Shown: in pieces, positions 10,884 to 21,593 of the stretch
Layout of the letters: each line of letters opens with the position of its first letter
Numbering within the stretch: the first letter of the stretch is position 1
NCBI GenBank assembly: GCA_035236585.1
Contig: CP141132.1
Span: forward strand, 52,207,880-52,271,879
Reading direction: 5' to 3'
Source: Warburgia ugandensis
Taxonomy: Eukaryota > Streptophyta > Magnoliopsida > Canellales > Canellaceae
Length of the DNA stretch: 64,000 bases
Made by a program: the position numbers and the translations under genes
The notes under the pieces: model-generated
Database searches by the model: none
Told to the model about the DNA's origin: nothing
The model's input: only the letters and a program-made list of their open reading frames with translations

Positions 10884-13420
10884 AGAGAGAACCAGCATAT
10901 GCTCAATATCTCTCAATCAAAGGAAGCCCAAGCTCTTTGGGATCCTAGTCAAAGGAATACACAAGAACTTCTAGAAGGGGGAAGTATCAAGATGAGCCCT
11001 CACCTCTGGTACAAACAATTTGTAGGCAATATTGGCTTGGCAATAAGAAGATAAGTTCTTCATCATGATAGTCCCTTCCTACAATAGTTTCTTACAAATC
11101 AAAATTTCATCAAAATAATAACAAATACTAACTTTGTAACTTGATTTTAAAAAAAAGAAAAGAAAATGAATGAGATGAATAATAATCATAATCTTTTTTT
11201 GGTTGAATGCTCTTATCAAATATTTTTTTGAATCCCTCTCTTAAAGATAACTACCCAACTTCTTAAGGAAGATTTCTTTTGAATTTACAATGCATCCAAA
11301 ATAATGGTAAAAACATTGTTGTTTTCCATAAAATTTGACTTGGTCTTCAAAAAATTATTTTTGAAAAAGAATTTTCTACATGTGAGTTTCTAAAAGGATT
11401 TTTTAATGGACCATTCGAAAATGCTTCCTTATGAAATAATTATTTTCTTAAATTGAATTTAAAACCATATTCATAATCATCAAGATGAATTTGAAAAAAA
11501 CATTCTAAGAGCATTTTCCTTATTTTCAAATGTCTCCCCACTCTGTCAAAAAGATAAAATAATAATCACTTCCTAAGGATGATAAATAAGGAATAAAATG
11601 AATTTTCTACTCTCTTGAAATGATTTTTCAAGGGGATTTGAGAAAATAAAATTTTGAAACTAAATGCCCCCCCCCTCTCTCCACCAAATGCCATTTTTCA
11701 AGAAAAGTTTTATATTTCTTATGTGTATTTTTAAAACAAATGTTTTCCCAACATTTTAAAAGCACTCTTTTGAAGCATTTTTCTAAATTCTTCATTTTTA
11801 ACTTATTTTTTAAGTAATTCTTTTGTAAGGGTGTATGTAGTCCTAAAGGAATTTCAAAAATTTTGGAGCACAAGAGGATTACACATAAATGTTCAAAATA
11901 AGTTTCAAATAATTGGATTAATAAAGCATTTTACTATCGAAATTCTTATGAAATAATTTTCAAAGAGCATTTTATAGCATAAATTTAATTTTCTAAAAAA
12001 TTGGAAGATATTTGCTAAGTCTATGAATGAATATATAAACATATATGCATATGGTATGCTATAGCTATGCACACAGACTCATGCCCACACACACACAAAA
12101 GAATATACATATAGAATATAAACATATACATGCATTTAAGTCATTTCTCATATGAGCAGTTTAATAGATAGATGGTGAATGCAACAGCTCCTTCCCAATT
12201 GTAGCATTCTAATGACTAGTTTTCAAAACCGAATTGGTCCCAAACATTAAAAACTCATTCGATAGCATAACTTACTGGAGAAATTTCAAAGATAAAGTCC
12301 AATTCCACAAATGGTTGGAATGTGCCACATATAGATGTGATCCTTGATACCATCCGACATTGATGGGAGGTCCCTTGCATTTGGACCTTGCAAATTTGTT
12401 TTTCTATTGTATTATTTGACCACTATTTAAATGGAAAAATTGGGCCTAGAGGATTAATGATCATTGGTTGGAAAGTAGTGTCAGACACACTACTTGAATC
12501 TAAAGCAACATTGGTCAATATTGAAAGTTAGGTGGCATTAGCTGCCATTGTTTGCTTCAAGGTGGCATCAATTGCTCTAAATTTGCCTCAAGAAGGGCAC
12601 CATCTTTAAGTGGTATCAGTGATTCTTACAAGGTGTCAAATAGACTTGGATAGTAGGTGGTTCTAGTTGCCATTATTTGCTTCAAGAGTAGTGCTGGAAA
12701 AAAGTTGCATTAATCATTCTCATTCCTTCTCTCAGTGTGTCGATCGCTCTCCTTCCCTCTCCCATTAGCATTAGCTAATCTCACTTTAAACAAAGTAAGA
12801 ACCAAACAAATGAGTGCATCTAGTGCCTTTCCCTCTTGGTGAAGGTTACACAACTACATGTTTACAAGAATGTCCTTGACTAGTGCCACATAGTTCTTTG
12901 AATTTGAAACAATTGGTGCTAGTTAGTTACAAGAGTACTTTTGACCCATGTGTTAGTTAATGTAGTTACTATTTTGGAGTCTCAACTTGATTGGTTGCCT
13001 AAAATAACTACTAAGACACCAATACTATACATAAGCTTTCTTCCCTTCGTTCCAAGCATTCAAAATCAAGTCTTACTCCAAAAAGATTCAAGCTCCCAGA
13101 TCAAGAATTTAGCCTCTCTTTCTCTCCATCTCTTAAGATGAGGAACTCTGCATTTCTCTTACTAGGTCAAGGTGTTCAAAAGTGATATGAGCATAGGTCT
13201 AACTATGTCTTTCCTTCCTTAGAGATCAAGCTATGACCCATTTCTAGTCTATGCCCCTAGTTCTGAAGCCTTGACTTGGTATTGGCTTTTCAAGATAAAG
13301 CCATGACTCACTGGACTATCTAAATTCTTGTCCAGTTATGGTGATGCCTTTGTACCTTAGATCACCCTGGTCCTACTCATGATAATTTTTCTTAGGAATT
13401 GACTTCCCATGCTTATACTA

Positions 13421-13422
<2 letters not shown>
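10884..13422. other. Unassigned AT-rich repeat-like DNA
   Basis: I recognise no gene. A 73-codon frame crossing the LTR end (10833-11054) matches no family that I know. The stretch 11100-12000 is dominated by A and T runs. A local direct repeat lies at about 12531-12562 and 12654-12686 (TAGGTGG..., then TTTGCTTCAA). A small inverted repeat GTAGTGT/ACACTAC lies near 12476-12496. A fragment of an LTR in either orientation is possible. Confidence 0.4.

Positions 13423-13462
<40 letters not shown>
13423..13462. repeat. (AC)20 microsatellite
   Basis: Forty bases of perfect AC dinucleotide repeat. It sits at the left edge of the next family A LTR and is probably length-variable between individuals. 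Confidence 0.97.
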
Positions 13463-13465
<3 letters not shown>

Positions 13466-15110
13466 AACATATTACTTACATACCTTTTTTATTTAGTATA
13501 TTTTAGCCCCAAAAATTACTTAATTACCACTAATTAGGGTTAACCTTATAATTTTGTAGGTCCAGGTACAAATGAAAAAAAGTAAAAAAAATTAACCATT
13601 TTACCCCTAAAAGAGAAAATTCCCTAACCAAGCTACATTGTGGATCCATACATTCCATTCATGAAGTTAGAGAGCTTAGAATGATCATTGGATTTCAAAA
13701 TAAAGTCAGAGCAGTCAAAAATCCTAAATGGAATAATAAGCCTTATTTGTTCAAATAGAGTGTTTGTATTAAAAGTAAGGAGACAGAACTTCTCAAGCAA
13801 GCATTCAAGGAAACCACCACCTTGGGAAGCTTTTAAATAAATCCCAAATAACATACAATGAGATCATATACAATGAAAGCTTTTGAAACAAAACACATAG
13901 AAGACCAGGGTCCATGGGAGACTTATTCCTTACTTTCTTTCTCCTACTCAACCAAAGGAATGGACCACAAAAGGGGGACAATGAAATTTATATGAAAAGG
14001 TGGTGATTCCTAATCAATTCCAAGTGAAAAACATGAAAAAATAAAGTGATTGGTGGAGAAAAACAAGGAGAAGAAGAGAGAGACTATTTATGGGAAATCT
14101 ATGGTTGAAAAGTCATCTTACACTTTAAGAACTTAAAGGTCAAGATCTACCCTTATAGAGACGCATATCCTAAGCAGCCAATGAAGAAATTTTCAAGCAA
14201 GGATGGACCAATTAGTAGCTAGATTGTAATGAAGACCAAAATGAAAATCTATTGGTGGAAGAGTTTCCATAGAGCTAGCTACCTACATAAATTCAAGGAA
14301 AGGAGATGCCTTAAAATATAGAAAAAGACATCTAACCTATATGGAATACTATTGGCTAGAAGGAAAACATAGAAAACCTACAGTTGATAAGGAAATCTCC
14401 AAGGAATCTAGACCATCCACTCTCAGGTAGTCCAACCCCATAGTGGACAATAAAGCAGCCTTAAATAAGATCTATTTGGATAAGATTATTCCAACCAAAT
14501 TTCAGCAATACAAGATAGGATAATGAGATCTAAGGGAAAAGACAAAAACATTGAAAAGGTAAAAATCCTATGTGACGACCCGGGTTTTATATGATGCAAA
14601 TTTGATAAAAATGCGAGATCTCTTGTTTTATAAATATGAAATGCATGAAAATCTTTTTCTTTTTGGAAAACAAGCTTTTGTATAAAACCCCGAGTGTCAA
14701 AACACATTTTCCAATTATCTAGCCATGGAAAATTTTTAAATCAACATTATTCCCAAGAAAGTGTTAGTCACAACCTCAGCTATAGAGAGTAACTACAATC
14801 AAGTAACATTGAAAGATAAGGTAGGGGTTTACTTACTTGCACTTAGTCTGGTTGTCTTTTGTCACAAGCGTTCCTTGCCCTTAAGTGTTTACTTTGTGTT
14901 TGAAAAATGTTGAGGATTGGGTGAGTATATACTATACTTAGTAGGAGTCCATCACTACTAGTTTTATAATGCATGAGATGTTTAAAATCATATGCTCTTT
15001 CAAAATATGTGCATGGTTGAACACTCATGTTCAAGATCGGAATTAAAAACCATTGTAAAACCGAAATACTAACAACTTAAAGGATCACATAATCCAAATC
15101 GAAAGTATCA

Positions 15111-15129
15111 TATATATATATATATATAT
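15111..15129. repeat. Short (TA)n microsatellite
   Basis: About nine perfect TA units inside the solo LTR. Confidence 0.9.
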
Positions 15130-16277
15130 CATAACATTATGATATGCATAAGATGCTTCATTGAATCCAACTCATGGATATCTAGTATGGTATGGTCGAC
15201 CAACCTCATATCATGCCATATGCAATGCAAATAAGTCCATGAAACCATAGGGTCCAACTCTGCCCATGACCTCGCCGCCGTGTGGTCCTCGGGTATCGAG
15301 GACACTCGGTCATAGCCTCAACGGGGCCTATGACACTTATTCGTCATAAATCATGCAATTTATGCAATCGGTTGCAAAACATGCATACAATGCATAAAAT
15401 CTGCTCATGCTGGTATTGTATTCAAAGTCATAACCCTGCCTAGAAGCCTGATAGCCTAGAAGCCTTGTCAGCTCTCTCTGGGCCGCCCTCATCGGCCCAC
15501 CCTCATCAGCCCGCCCTCATCGGTCAAGGCTACACTTATCATGCAATCTATGCATCTAGCACACATCTTGGCAATATATGCGCAATGTATTTTTCAAAAC
15601 CTATCCTCTTTGGGTCCCTCACAACTGCTTGGCCCTGACAACTACCTACCCAGCGTCTTTTGGGCACTCCAGAGTCTTTTGGTAACCCTCAAGGACATGC
15701 AATTTTGCAAGAACTCAATGCTCACAAGCCATGCAATATATGCAATTGTTTGCAAAACATGTATATGCATGATGTATTTAATCATATGCATGCTGAGTTC
15801 ATTTATATGCTAAACAAGTCATATAATTTATACTTAAAACATGCATTCAAAACAATCATGGCTCTTTTTAAAAGTCCAGTAGCCATAGAGCACCCACCTG
15901 GCTAGGTCGAGCTAACCCCTTTGTCCTTATATGCTCCTGAACATGGTTTGGGGAATCAAGGTTAGTTTGGCCTATCTTTTATAGGTTTTAGAGTGGTTGG
16001 TCTTATTACTTAGGCATTAAGGGTTCATCCCCATGCCTATGGGTGTCCTAAGGTCCTAATTGGGCCTTGGTATCATCAGTTTTCCAAAGGTCTAGCAGCC
16101 ACGTGCCACCATCCTATTCTAAGGGTCGTGCACACCTTTGATTGGGCTTTGATCCGGGATTTTATAGTTTGGGTGTGTCCGTGTCATCGACACAGACACA
16201 ACGCCTTTTGCGGCGCCTCAATCGAAGCTCTAGATCTCAAGTTATAAGCTTTTTAGTATCACATGTACATAAGGGCC

Positions 16278-16403
16278 TTTAAGAGGTGAAAATTCAGAAT
16301 GCTAGCGCGCTGCTCGTCAATGGCATGTGCCCCAGCGGGTTTTAAGAAGTGGAAATCCCAGAATGCTAGCGCATTGCGTGTTAGTGGCATGCGCCCCAGC
16401 AGG
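16278..16403 (-). repeat. Two tandem 63-bp units in the solo LTR
   Basis: Units at 16278-16340 and 16341-16403 share TTTAAGA.GTG, CAGAATGCTAGCGC and GGCATG.GCCCCAGC. They are GC-rich and CpG-rich, and lie on the promoter-like side of the LTR. Several overlapping frames are open here because stop codons are rare in GC-rich DNA. I do not take them as coding. Confidence 0.85.
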
Positions 16404-16940
16404 CACCTCTGCAGACGCGCTGGATTTCTCGCCCGTCTTTTCCTTTGGCTGGCGCGTCGTTTGGCTCTCTCGAACGCGGACGACGCGTTTCGTCTAAGGG
16501 GGACGTTCTGTTCGTTGGGGGACCGGGGCGTCCTTGGGACGCCCTGGTTCGACCCTGTTGAACCAGTGCGGCCCGGGGATCGTCCCTGGGTCCTTGGTGA
16601 CTCTCCAGGGCCCGTTTTTGCATGATTTTTCATGCAAAAACTTAGAAGAAACGAGCACAGGACTCTTGTGAAGACGGGTTTTGAGGGATCTTGGGCATAC
16701 CTGGCTCGTTGCTGGGTTTTTCTCCATGCTTCTCCTCTTGGTTGCTTCTCCAAAACGGGTTTTTCCCAAGCTTTTGGGCTGCCATTAGAGGCACCCAAGA
16801 GCTCTATTTATAGAGCTATAAGATGGTTCTGGAGGGGGGCTCTCACAGCCCTTGAATGGCGGTGGAGAAACCTCCAGAATGGTGGTGATTTCTCCTCCAA
16901 TTACCGTCGTTCTCTAACCCTCTAAGAGGTTGAAGATGAG

Positions 16941-16964
16941 GGGTGCCCGTATCAAAACGGGCCC
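16941..16964 (-). promoter_or_regulatory. Conserved LTR motif with stem-loop
   Basis: On the minus strand this reads GCCCGT-TTTGAT-ACGGGC followed by ACCCC, a 6-bp stem around a 6-base loop. The same place in other family B LTRs carries TTGATA(A)TGGCACCCC-like sequence (29013, 33003, 35240 on minus, 41212, 55052 on minus). Its role is unknown. It lies in the 5' few hundred bases of the LTR. Confidence 0.5.
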
Positions 16965-19563
16965 CTGTATTTTGCAGGCTAAAACCGTTTTTTAGTAAAA
17001 ATTATATTTTTGCCCCTGAACTTCAAAGGGCCATAACTTGCTCATTTTAACTCCGTTTTGGGTGATTTTGGTCTTGTTGGATTTCTTTTTCCGATACACA
17101 CCTAATGGTACTATTTTCAAGACCAAATTTCTGGGTTCAGTCAAGGTGAATAGTGAAATGACCAAAATACCCTTATCTTCAAAAACTGAACTTTTCATTG
17201 CTAATCTTGGAATTTTAATGTTACAAAATTGGAGTCATTACACCCTAGCCACTTAGACCTAATTGAAAAGCCAAATGAAAGTCCTAAGATCTCAGAAAAC
17301 ATTCACTTCAAAAATTAGAAAATCCAATATAGTCCCATGGTTTCCATGCCTAACACCTTATCCAATCTCTAATCCCTAAATTTCAAGATTTCCTCCTAAT
17401 CTTACTCAATTCCTTTCCTCTTAAGCAAGCTAGTTTCCTATCCCATCAAAACTGCCTTCCTAAGCTCTCTTATACCTTTTCCTTCCCTACTTTCCCAGTC
17501 CAATTCACTTTGCACTTTGATTTCAAGACAAATACCACCTCCCACTTGATTTTCATGCCTTTTTCTCTCTCTCCTCCCGTCCTTATCATCCAAACCATCT
17601 CAACCTTCCATTCTTTCTTCCTTTAAATCCTAAACATCCATTCTTAGGTCTTCCTTCTCCTAAAACTCCATAAATAAGAGACTAAAGAGAAGGAAAACCC
17701 ATCTTATACCTTTCCCTAGAGTTCAAGAGCCAAAGTAAGGAGAAATAGAGGGAGGAAGATCACCCTCACCCAAACTCTCTTCCAGCATTAATATCCAACA
17801 CTTTGGAGCAAAGGTAAAGGACCTAAACTCTAGCCAATTTCCTTCTTTTTTCCTTCAATTATTCTTCTCTGTTCTGTTTTTTCTTCCTTCTTCCATCTCC
17901 ATATCTGCACCTAATCTCCATGCATCACCCATGTAGTTTCCCATGCATGTTTTAGACACATTCTTCATCTTTATGTTGTATGCACCACATGTAGTTGCAT
18001 GTAGTGCTCTTTGGTTTTCCTTTTCTTTGTCCTAGTTTTGTGATCATGAAGCATATGCATCATGGTAATCATCTTAATTCATGTAATTTTCATACTTTCC
18101 TATCAAAACTTCTATCTTGCATTTGTTAGTTCATGTTTAAATTCCATGCACAGTCCTCATCTTAAAGTATTCAATGCTTTAGTCAATCTTAGAATTCTAT
18201 CCTAGGACTCTCATCATAGTTGCACACATCATGCTTTATATTGTTTTCCATGAATCATAAAAGCATGCACACCCATTAGCATGCTTACATACTCTTCCAT
18301 CTCTCATCTTTATGACCCATTAGTTTCCACACATCTTCACCCTTCCCCTTTCCATGCACTCTCATTTCTCACCATCCTACCATCTCACTTCACTTTCACA
18401 CACATAAAACATACACTTATCCACTCCCTTGGTCACATGCATGCTTCACTCTTTGCTGCTTGTCCTTAGTTATTCTTTTCTTTTTGAATTTTTTTTTATT
18501 ATTGTATTTAGATCAAAGGGAAAGGAAAGAGACCTTGTACCATTAGATGGCAGCAAGGAGTCTTCCCATCCTAGGATAATGTTTGAGACAAGTAACAAAT
18601 CTTACCATAAAGCCACTCTAATTCTAAGCTAAGGGCATCATGTTGAAGAGTAGCACCCCTTCCATGATAAAGGACCTATCTTCTTCATCTCATAAAGCTG
18701 AATTTGGTGTCTTAAGCCCATGGCCACTATGACCATGTTAGTTTCCTTTTGTTCTATTTCATTATTAAGGTAGGAAGCTTCCTCTACAGCTGCCCCTAAC
18801 TTAAGGATGAATGACCTTTAATACTCTCCTTAAGAGTTACCCTCTTCCTTAAGAGTTTCTAGCAAGAAAATGCAACAAAGTGTTTTATACTTCCATCCTA
18901 TATCTTCTTTTTACTTCTTTTAGTGGGTGGTGGTATTGTAGAAAATTTATTAGGCATCCCTTCTCTTGGCTACCCTAATACTTCATTCCTAAGGATCTTT
19001 GGATAAGATTTGACTTTTGGGGTTAAGGAGATGAGAACAGCTTGGTGGTAACTTTAGTGACTTATAGGTTGAAAAGAAGTGTACAAGCTCATGTTGAGTG
19101 ACACAACACGTGGGCCCTACATAGAATTTAAGCCCAGGAAGAAGTTTTACTTACTTTCCTTTCCTTTACTTATGTATCAAATTCTTGCAAATTTTTCATT
19201 AATAAAATAGTTCTCTTATTTTCTTAGTTAAATTGTTTCCTTACTTTGATTCTTAGTTAGTTATAGTTTAAAAAGTTTTCTAGTTCCATAATTACTCTCT
19301 CTTACTTAGAGTTTGCTTTCTAGTTGCTTAATTTAGAAGTTTATCTAATGGTTAGTCCTTTTTACTTTCCTTGTCATTAGCTTTAGTTAGAAAGTTTACT
19401 TCTTCTCTGTTTCCTTGAATGCTTAGCTAGGTTAAAGTAGCATAACTTAAGTGTTAATTAACTCCATTAGTCATAGAGTCCTCGTGGGATCAACTAGTAT
19501 TTACTAATTCTATACTTCAATAGAGCCATGCACTTGCTATAATTATTAAGACACATCAAGTTT

Positions 19564-19581
19564 TTGGCAATGTTGTTGGGC
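19564..19581 (+). other. tRNA-Asp-type primer-binding site
   Basis: The sequence TTGGCAATGTTGTTGGG directly follows an LTR end (ACACATCA AG TTT). Plant Athila/Tat elements carry TGGCGCCGTTGCCGGGG here, complementary to the 3' end of tRNA-Asp. This copy matches with several mostly C-to-T or G-to-A type changes, as expected from decay of methylated DNA. It marks where reverse transcription would have begun. Confidence 0.75.
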
Positions 19582-19959
19582 ATTCATAATGGAGTTTGAT
19601 TAAGATCTAGGTTATAATGCTTTATCAGTAGTCATAGATTAGGATTGCATATAGTTGTATTTGCATACTTTCTTTACTCCCAAGAGTTTTATACTTTCTT
19701 ATTATTATTGTGTAGGAATTTGGACACGAATATAGCTTTGGAAGAAGACCTTAGGATAGTTTCCAATTATGTTTTTATTTGAATGAATTGTAGTGAGGTC
19801 AAAAGTGTATTTTTTTTACGTGATTCATTCACAATTAAGGGCTATATTAGTTCAGGTTAAGGGTGGGCCATCCTAACTCGGAAGAGGAGGTGGCCTATAC
19901 ATGGACCCACCCTTGTACAAAAAGACATATTCTAAGACCCGCTATGATCTTTCCTATAC
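19582..19959 (+). mobile_element. Family A 5' internal leader
   Basis: Noncoding leader after the primer site. The block at about 19830-19945 (GGGTGGGCCATCCT, GAGGAGGTGG, CCTTGTACAA) recurs at 24560-24640 after the next family A LTR. It is cut by the copia element that follows. No gag frame is readable. Confidence 0.6.
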
Positions 19960-20134
19960 TTCCTTGCTGGAAACATGTAATCACATTGGTTTAATTAATA
20001 AAAACCCACTTATGGGGAAAATTTTGTTTTATTTCCTTTCTTTTTTGCTTATTACGAATGAATGGTATTAGCATTTTTGCTGCTATAAACTACATCTACT
20101 ACTTATCTTTGCATGCATACATTTCTAAAAAACA
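19960..20134 (-). mobile_element. Copia 3' LTR fragment
   Basis: Minus-strand DNA that follows the pol stop codon and the short purine run AAGTGGGA (20135-20142), starting TGTTTTTTAG at 20134. That spacing is the usual arrangement at the 3' end of copia elements. The far end is estimated from where family A leader sequence resumes, so only about 175 bp of LTR remains. Confidence 0.55.
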
Positions 20135-20146
20135 TCCCACTTGCCT

Positions 20147-21585
20147 TTAAAGCCAATCAGGTGCAATCATGACTCCCATAAACTCCATGTGCTTATCAAA
20201 CACCTTTTCTGGCAAAGTTTAGACACCACATTTTTTTACGATGATACTCTTACTATTATCACACCTCTGCAGATGATTTCATGGATCACATGGTACTTTG
20301 GCTTGATGTATTTTGATCTTTTATGTAATTTTGATTCCTTGGATTGTGTTATGACCCCATTATTATCACAAAATGATATTATGGATCAACTGTACTGCTT
20401 AACACACCCAGTTCTTGAATGAACTTTCTTATCCAAACTACTTCTTTGGCTGCCTCATTCACTACTATAAATTTTCCTTTAGTAGTTGAGTTAACAATCA
20501 TATTTATTTAATGATTCTCCAACTCATTGCTCCTCACTGATGTTGAATAAATATCTAAAATAGATGTACAATCATCAACATCTAACTGGAAATCTTAATC
20601 TATATATCCTATGATAGATGTGCAATCATTGACATCTAATTCGAAATCTTAATTTGTATATCCTATGGTAGTGATCTCATCACTACCATAAACCAAACAA
20701 TAATGCTTAGTTCTTTTAAGGTATTTGAAGATGTGTTTCATAATTGTCCATTGTTTAAGTCATGAATTAGATTGGAATCTATTGACCACTCCCACCACAT
20801 GATATATGTCTGGCCTTGTGCATAATATTGCATACATGAGATTTCCCATTGCCAAAGCATATAAAGCTATCTTGATCTTTTCCATTTCATCCAATGCCTT
20901 ACGAGACATGGATTTAAGAAGATTAATTCTAGGTATAAAAGGTATCATTCTCTTTTCACAATCTTGCATGTTATACTGAGTTTTAATCTTATCCAAATGT
21001 GTTGTTTGTGGCAATCCTATGTTTCTATTGTTTCAATGGACCAAAAATATAAGATGCTTCTCCTAAATCTTTAACAAAGAACTAACTAGGTAATGATGAT
21101 TTCATAATAGAAACATTCATACATCATTCCCAATGAGTAGGATATCATCTATATGCATAACTAGGAAAGTCACTGCACTTTCACTACTCTTTTTGTAAAC
21201 TTATGCTTCCTTTGGATTTTTCTAGAAGCCAAACTCTTTGACCACTAAGTCACATCTTTTATTCCAACTACATGAGGCATTTTTCAATCCATAAATTAAC
21301 TTGTATAGTTTTGCACACTTTATTCAAAAAAATTTCACAAAATTATATTGTGGTTGTCTCATGTAAATTTCTTTCTCAAGATATCCATTAAGGAAATCTA
21401 TATTTACATCCATCTATAGAATTTCTCAATCAAAGTGTGTTTCCATGGTTAGCAATATTTTTATAGGCTTCAACATAGCTACTAGTGAAAAGGTTTCCTC
21501 ATGATCAATTCCTTCTTTTTGATTATAACCCTTTGCCACCTATCTAACTTTATGGGTCTCCATCCTTCCCAGTGAGTCTCTATTG
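20147..21585 (-). pseudogene. Ty1/copia pol remnant: reverse transcriptase and RNase H
   Basis: Read from 21585 down on the minus strand, the order is: end of the RT N-terminal part (VAKGYNQKEGIDHEETFSPVA), DVNIDFLNGYLEKEIYMRQP, a decayed KLYKLIYGLKNASCSWN, the catalytic-site region VMHIDDILLIGN, and then RNase H. The longest frame is 20760-21014 (NMQDCEKRMIPF..., YAILCTRPDIYHVVGVV). RNase H continues through AAKEVVWIRKFIQELGV and ends MGVMIAPDWL plus stop at 20147-20149. The usual YVDD motif reads HIDD. Gag, protease and integrase are missing: the element is cut at about 21585, within ten bases of the start of a family A LTR. Stops and frameshifts are many, so it is dead. It lies in the leader of a family A element. 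Confidence 0.92.
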
Positions 21586-21593
21586 AGTGTCCA

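Larger units (their letters stand above)
14571..17242 (-). mobile_element. Family B solo LTR with target-site duplication
   Basis: On the minus strand it starts TGTAATGACTCC (17242) and ends ACCCGGGTCGTCACA (14571), giving 2672 bp with TG...CA ends. The five flanking bases are TCCTA on the left (14566-14570) and CCCTA on the right (17243-17247), a target duplication with one mismatch. No internal domain is attached, so it is a solo LTR, probably left by LTR-LTR recombination. The core at 16290-16620 is strikingly GC- and CpG-rich. The block near 15430-15535 (AGAAGCCT.., repeated GCCCTCATCGG) recurs in the LTRs at about 36100 and 43900. Confidence 0.85.
13463..19558 (+). mobile_element. Family A LTR split by a nested solo LTR
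   Basis: The right part (17243-19558) ends ACACATCA immediately before a tRNA-Asp-type primer site and carries the family's 3' signature of repeated TTAG/AAAGTTT runs. The left part (13463-14570) carries the AATTTTGTAGG block (about 13548) seen in the other family A LTRs. Without the nested insertion the length would be about 3.4 kb, compared with 2.83 kb for 21594-24425. The left boundary is uncertain. The frame at 13633-13854 on the minus strand reads smoothly but matches no family that I know. The start TG.GTGTCC is not visible, so the 5' end may be missing. Confidence 0.55.

Noticed and set aside
16259-16798. 179-codon minus-strand frame as a gene
   Set aside because: It lies inside a solo LTR in GC-rich DNA where several overlapping frames on both strands are open. 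Its composition is Arg/Pro/Ser-rich with no recognisable domain.
20141-20422. 93-codon plus-strand frame
   Set aside because: It is the antisense shadow of the copia RNase H remnant, whose motifs (RKF, HMEFMG, PDWL stop) read on the minus strand.
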